From the NCBI GenBank assembly GCA_018053145.1, contig JAGPMA010000002.1, positions 39,125-103,124 on the forward strand: a DNA stretch of 64,000 nucleotides, written 5' to 3'. Below the pieces are notes generated by a model, which saw only the letters and a list, made by a program, of their open reading frames with translations, was not told the origin of the DNA and did no database searches. The translations under genes and the position numbers were made by a program. Source of the DNA: Oscillospiraceae bacterium. GTDB taxonomy: Bacteria > Bacillota > Clostridia > Oscillospirales > Oscillospiraceae. Within the stretch, counting starts at the first letter, position 1. The number at the start of each line of letters is the position of its first letter. Shown piece after piece: positions 62,434 to 64,000 of the stretch.

Positions 62434-64000
62434 ATGGCTGTTAAGGTACTGAATATTGAAGCCTGCGACCAGACCATATCAGTTTGCCGCACCGAACGTA
62501 AGGGCAAAGGTGTGCGTGTTTTCGATTCTTTCATTTTCCCAACTCCATCAGGCACCGTTGCGGATGGATTAATCGTTAACCCGATAATCCTAGCCGAAGA
62601 ACTTAAACGGCAGCTTGCTTCTCACGGAGTGAGTAAAATTAAAACCGTTATCTTTTCTCTCTCTTCAAGCAGGATTGCAATCCGCGAGGTCAAGCTTCCG
62701 CCGATGAAGGACAAGCTAATTGCCACCGCAATTCACACAAACGTGGCAGACTATTTTCCTATAGATTTGAAGAACTATCACATAAGCTACAGCATCCTTG
62801 ATGCTGCCTCGACCGCAAAGCCCTATACCAGGGTTCTCGTTATGGCCATTCCCTTTACGATGCTCGAAAGCTATTTTCAGCTTGCGGACAGAGCGGGATT
62901 AAATATTAAAGCCATCGACAGCAGCGGAAACAGCCAGTTTCAGGCACTTAAGAAGGTGAACCTGAAGGGCGTTACAATATTCACGGATGTGGGCTGCTCC
63001 TCGAGCATTGTCAGCTTCGTTAGAGAGGGCAAGCTTTTACTTCAACGAAACTTTGCCTTCGGCGCGGACGAGCTGATTTCTCACTATATGAGCGTTAGCG
63101 GCAAAACCAAGGACGATTTTCTTTCCGTTTTGCACGAAACAGATATTACACATCCGGATTTTGCTGCGGACAAACTGCTATCTCTCAGCGAGATTCAGGC
63201 TGACCTTTCAAAACTCGTAAGCGGTATTCTGCGCTCGATTGATTATTACAGCTCAAGTCAGTGGGACGCCGCGGCTTCCCGCGTTGTTCTAATCGGGCGT
63301 AATCGTCATGTTGTGGGCCTTCGTGAGCTGATTTCCGAAGCCACCGGACTTGAAACCATATATTTAGACGAGTTACCCGACTTTGCGGCTTTTACAAACA
63401 ATTTTCCAGAGGCTCCCTCTTTTATCAATTGTATCGGTGGCTCTCTTGCTCCGCTTGACCTTATCCCGAAACAGCTGCGCCCCACGAAAAGACTCACCAC
63501 CGAAGACGATGATTCGTCCATCGTTCCCGGAATCATTATGTGCGGCATAATAGTCGTTGGAGCAATACTAATCTCGATTTCCTCCTGGCTCGGCTATGCC
63601 TCCACAAAGGAGGATTACGCGTCCCTCCAGTCCGAAATAACGAGCCTTCAGCCGGCCAAACAGATTTACGACAACTACCTTTCCTTTCAGGATAGCGGGA
63701 AGTCGGTTGAGGCTTTGACCGCACTGACGGAAACTCCAAACTCAAAGTTAGTCAGCTTCCTTGAGCAGCTCGAGAAACAAATGCCCTCCAGCATTTTGAT
63801 TCTTTCTGCCGTCTACAGCAATGACGGTGTTTCTATGAACATTACCGTCGGAAGCTATACCGACGCCGCCGCCGTTATTTCGGCGCTGCGTGGCTTTGAC
63901 AGCATTTCTCAAGTTGACGTAAGCGACCTATCCATCTCTTCCAACGAGGTCGGTATTGAAAGGGTTTCGTTTACGGCAAACTGCTTCTATGGTATTAACC
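62434..64000 (+). CDS. PilM-PilN fusion protein of the type IV pilus (partial at window end)
   Basis: An open frame of 522 codons from ATG 62434 (behind AGAGGAG) to the window end, without stop. Residues 1 to about 345 are a PilM actin-like domain (KVLNIEACDQTISV at the start, FTDVGCSSSIVSFV as the phosphate-2-like motif, VLIGRN near 285). A membrane helix follows (about 367-389, IIMCGIIVVGAILISI), then a coiled coil and a PilN-like periplasmic domain (about 430 on: LEQLEKQMPSSILI). In most species PilM and PilN are separate proteins joined by the PilN tail; here the order and topology are kept in one chain. Confidence 0.82.
   Translation, partial: MAVKVLNIEACDQTISVCRTERKGKGVRVFDSFIFPTPSGTVADGLIVNPIILAEELKRQLASHGVSKIKTVIFSLSSSRIAIREVKLPPMKDKLIATAIHTNVADYFPIDLKNYHISYSILDAASTAKPYTRVLVMAIPFTMLESYFQLADRAGLNIKAIDSSGNSQFQALKKVNLKGVTIFTDVGCSSSIVSFVREGKLLLQRNFAFGADELISHYMSVSGKTKDDFLSVLHETDITHPDFAADKLLSLSEIQADLSKLVSGILRSIDYYSSSQWDAAASRVVLIGRNRHVVGLRELISEATGLETIYLDELPDFAAFTNNFPEAPSFINCIGGSLAPLDLIPKQLRPTKRLTTEDDDSSIVPGIIMCGIIVVGAILISISSWLGYASTKEDYASLQSEITSLQPAKQIYDNYLSFQDSGKSVEALTALTETPNSKLVSFLEQLEKQMPSSILILSAVYSNDGVSMNITVGSYTDAAAVISALRGFDSISQVDVSDLSISSNEVGIERVSFTANCFYGIN

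Noticed and set aside
1-64000. CRISPR arrays, rRNA and tRNA genes, insertion sequences
   Set aside because: Looked for regular direct repeats, tRNA-like cloverleaf ends and transposase motifs; none recognised.

Overview
The window comes from the chromosome of an anaerobic, spore-forming Firmicute (Clostridia; an Oscillospiraceae/Ruminococcaceae-like gut organism is my guess, species not assignable). Evidence: a germination protease gene, two T-box leaders, clostridial-type promoters and Shine-Dalgarno sites, Gram-positive type IV pilus genes, oxygen-labile radical/Fe-S enzymes, and parAB with two perfect parS sites, which usually lie near the replication origin. I saw no transposase, integrase, phage gene, CRISPR array, rRNA or tRNA.

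Layout. 1-5.4 kb: branched-chain amino acid synthesis, with ilvB running left and leuACDB running right from facing T-box leaders. 5.5-7.9 kb: nadB-nadC behind a palindromic operator. 8.1-14.3 kb: an ABC exporter with a giant FtsX-type permease, a membrane-anchored lipase-like hydrolase and a long-form hibernation factor. 14.6-25 kb: housekeeping genes htpG, hemW, a VanW-domain surface protein, metG, mnmA and mnmG. 25.2-28.4 kb: a GntR(YtrA)-ABC module.

28.9-51.7 kb is the centre of interest. It is an almost uninterrupted minus-strand block of four heterodimeric 2-hydroxyacyl-CoA dehydratase/benzoyl-CoA-reductase-family enzymes (pairs A-D, named in rising coordinate order). One operon (40.1 to 34.3 kb) carries two different ATP-dependent activators, an 8-Cys ferredoxin, pair A, a CooC-like ATPase and a His-rich CsoR/InrS-like metal sensor. 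Three separately transcribed CoA-transferase paralogues follow. A divergent hotdog thioesterase plus a fourth CoA-transferase close the block. The activator operon has a near-consensus sigma-54 promoter. The inferred logic is: CoA-transferases load 2-hydroxy (or aromatic) acids onto CoA, ferredoxin and the ATPase pair inject high-energy electrons, and the four dehydratases act on different acyl-CoAs. No 2-hydroxyacid dehydrogenase, transaminase or acyl-CoA dehydrogenase is present, so the substrates remain unknown.

51.8-56.7 kb: serS, a tiny membrane protein, parB, parA, the parS sites, gpr and rpsT. 56.8-64 kb: a type IV pilus operon (pilB, pilT, pilC, major pilin, a frameshifted prepilin peptidase, and a PilM-PilN fusion that runs off the window).
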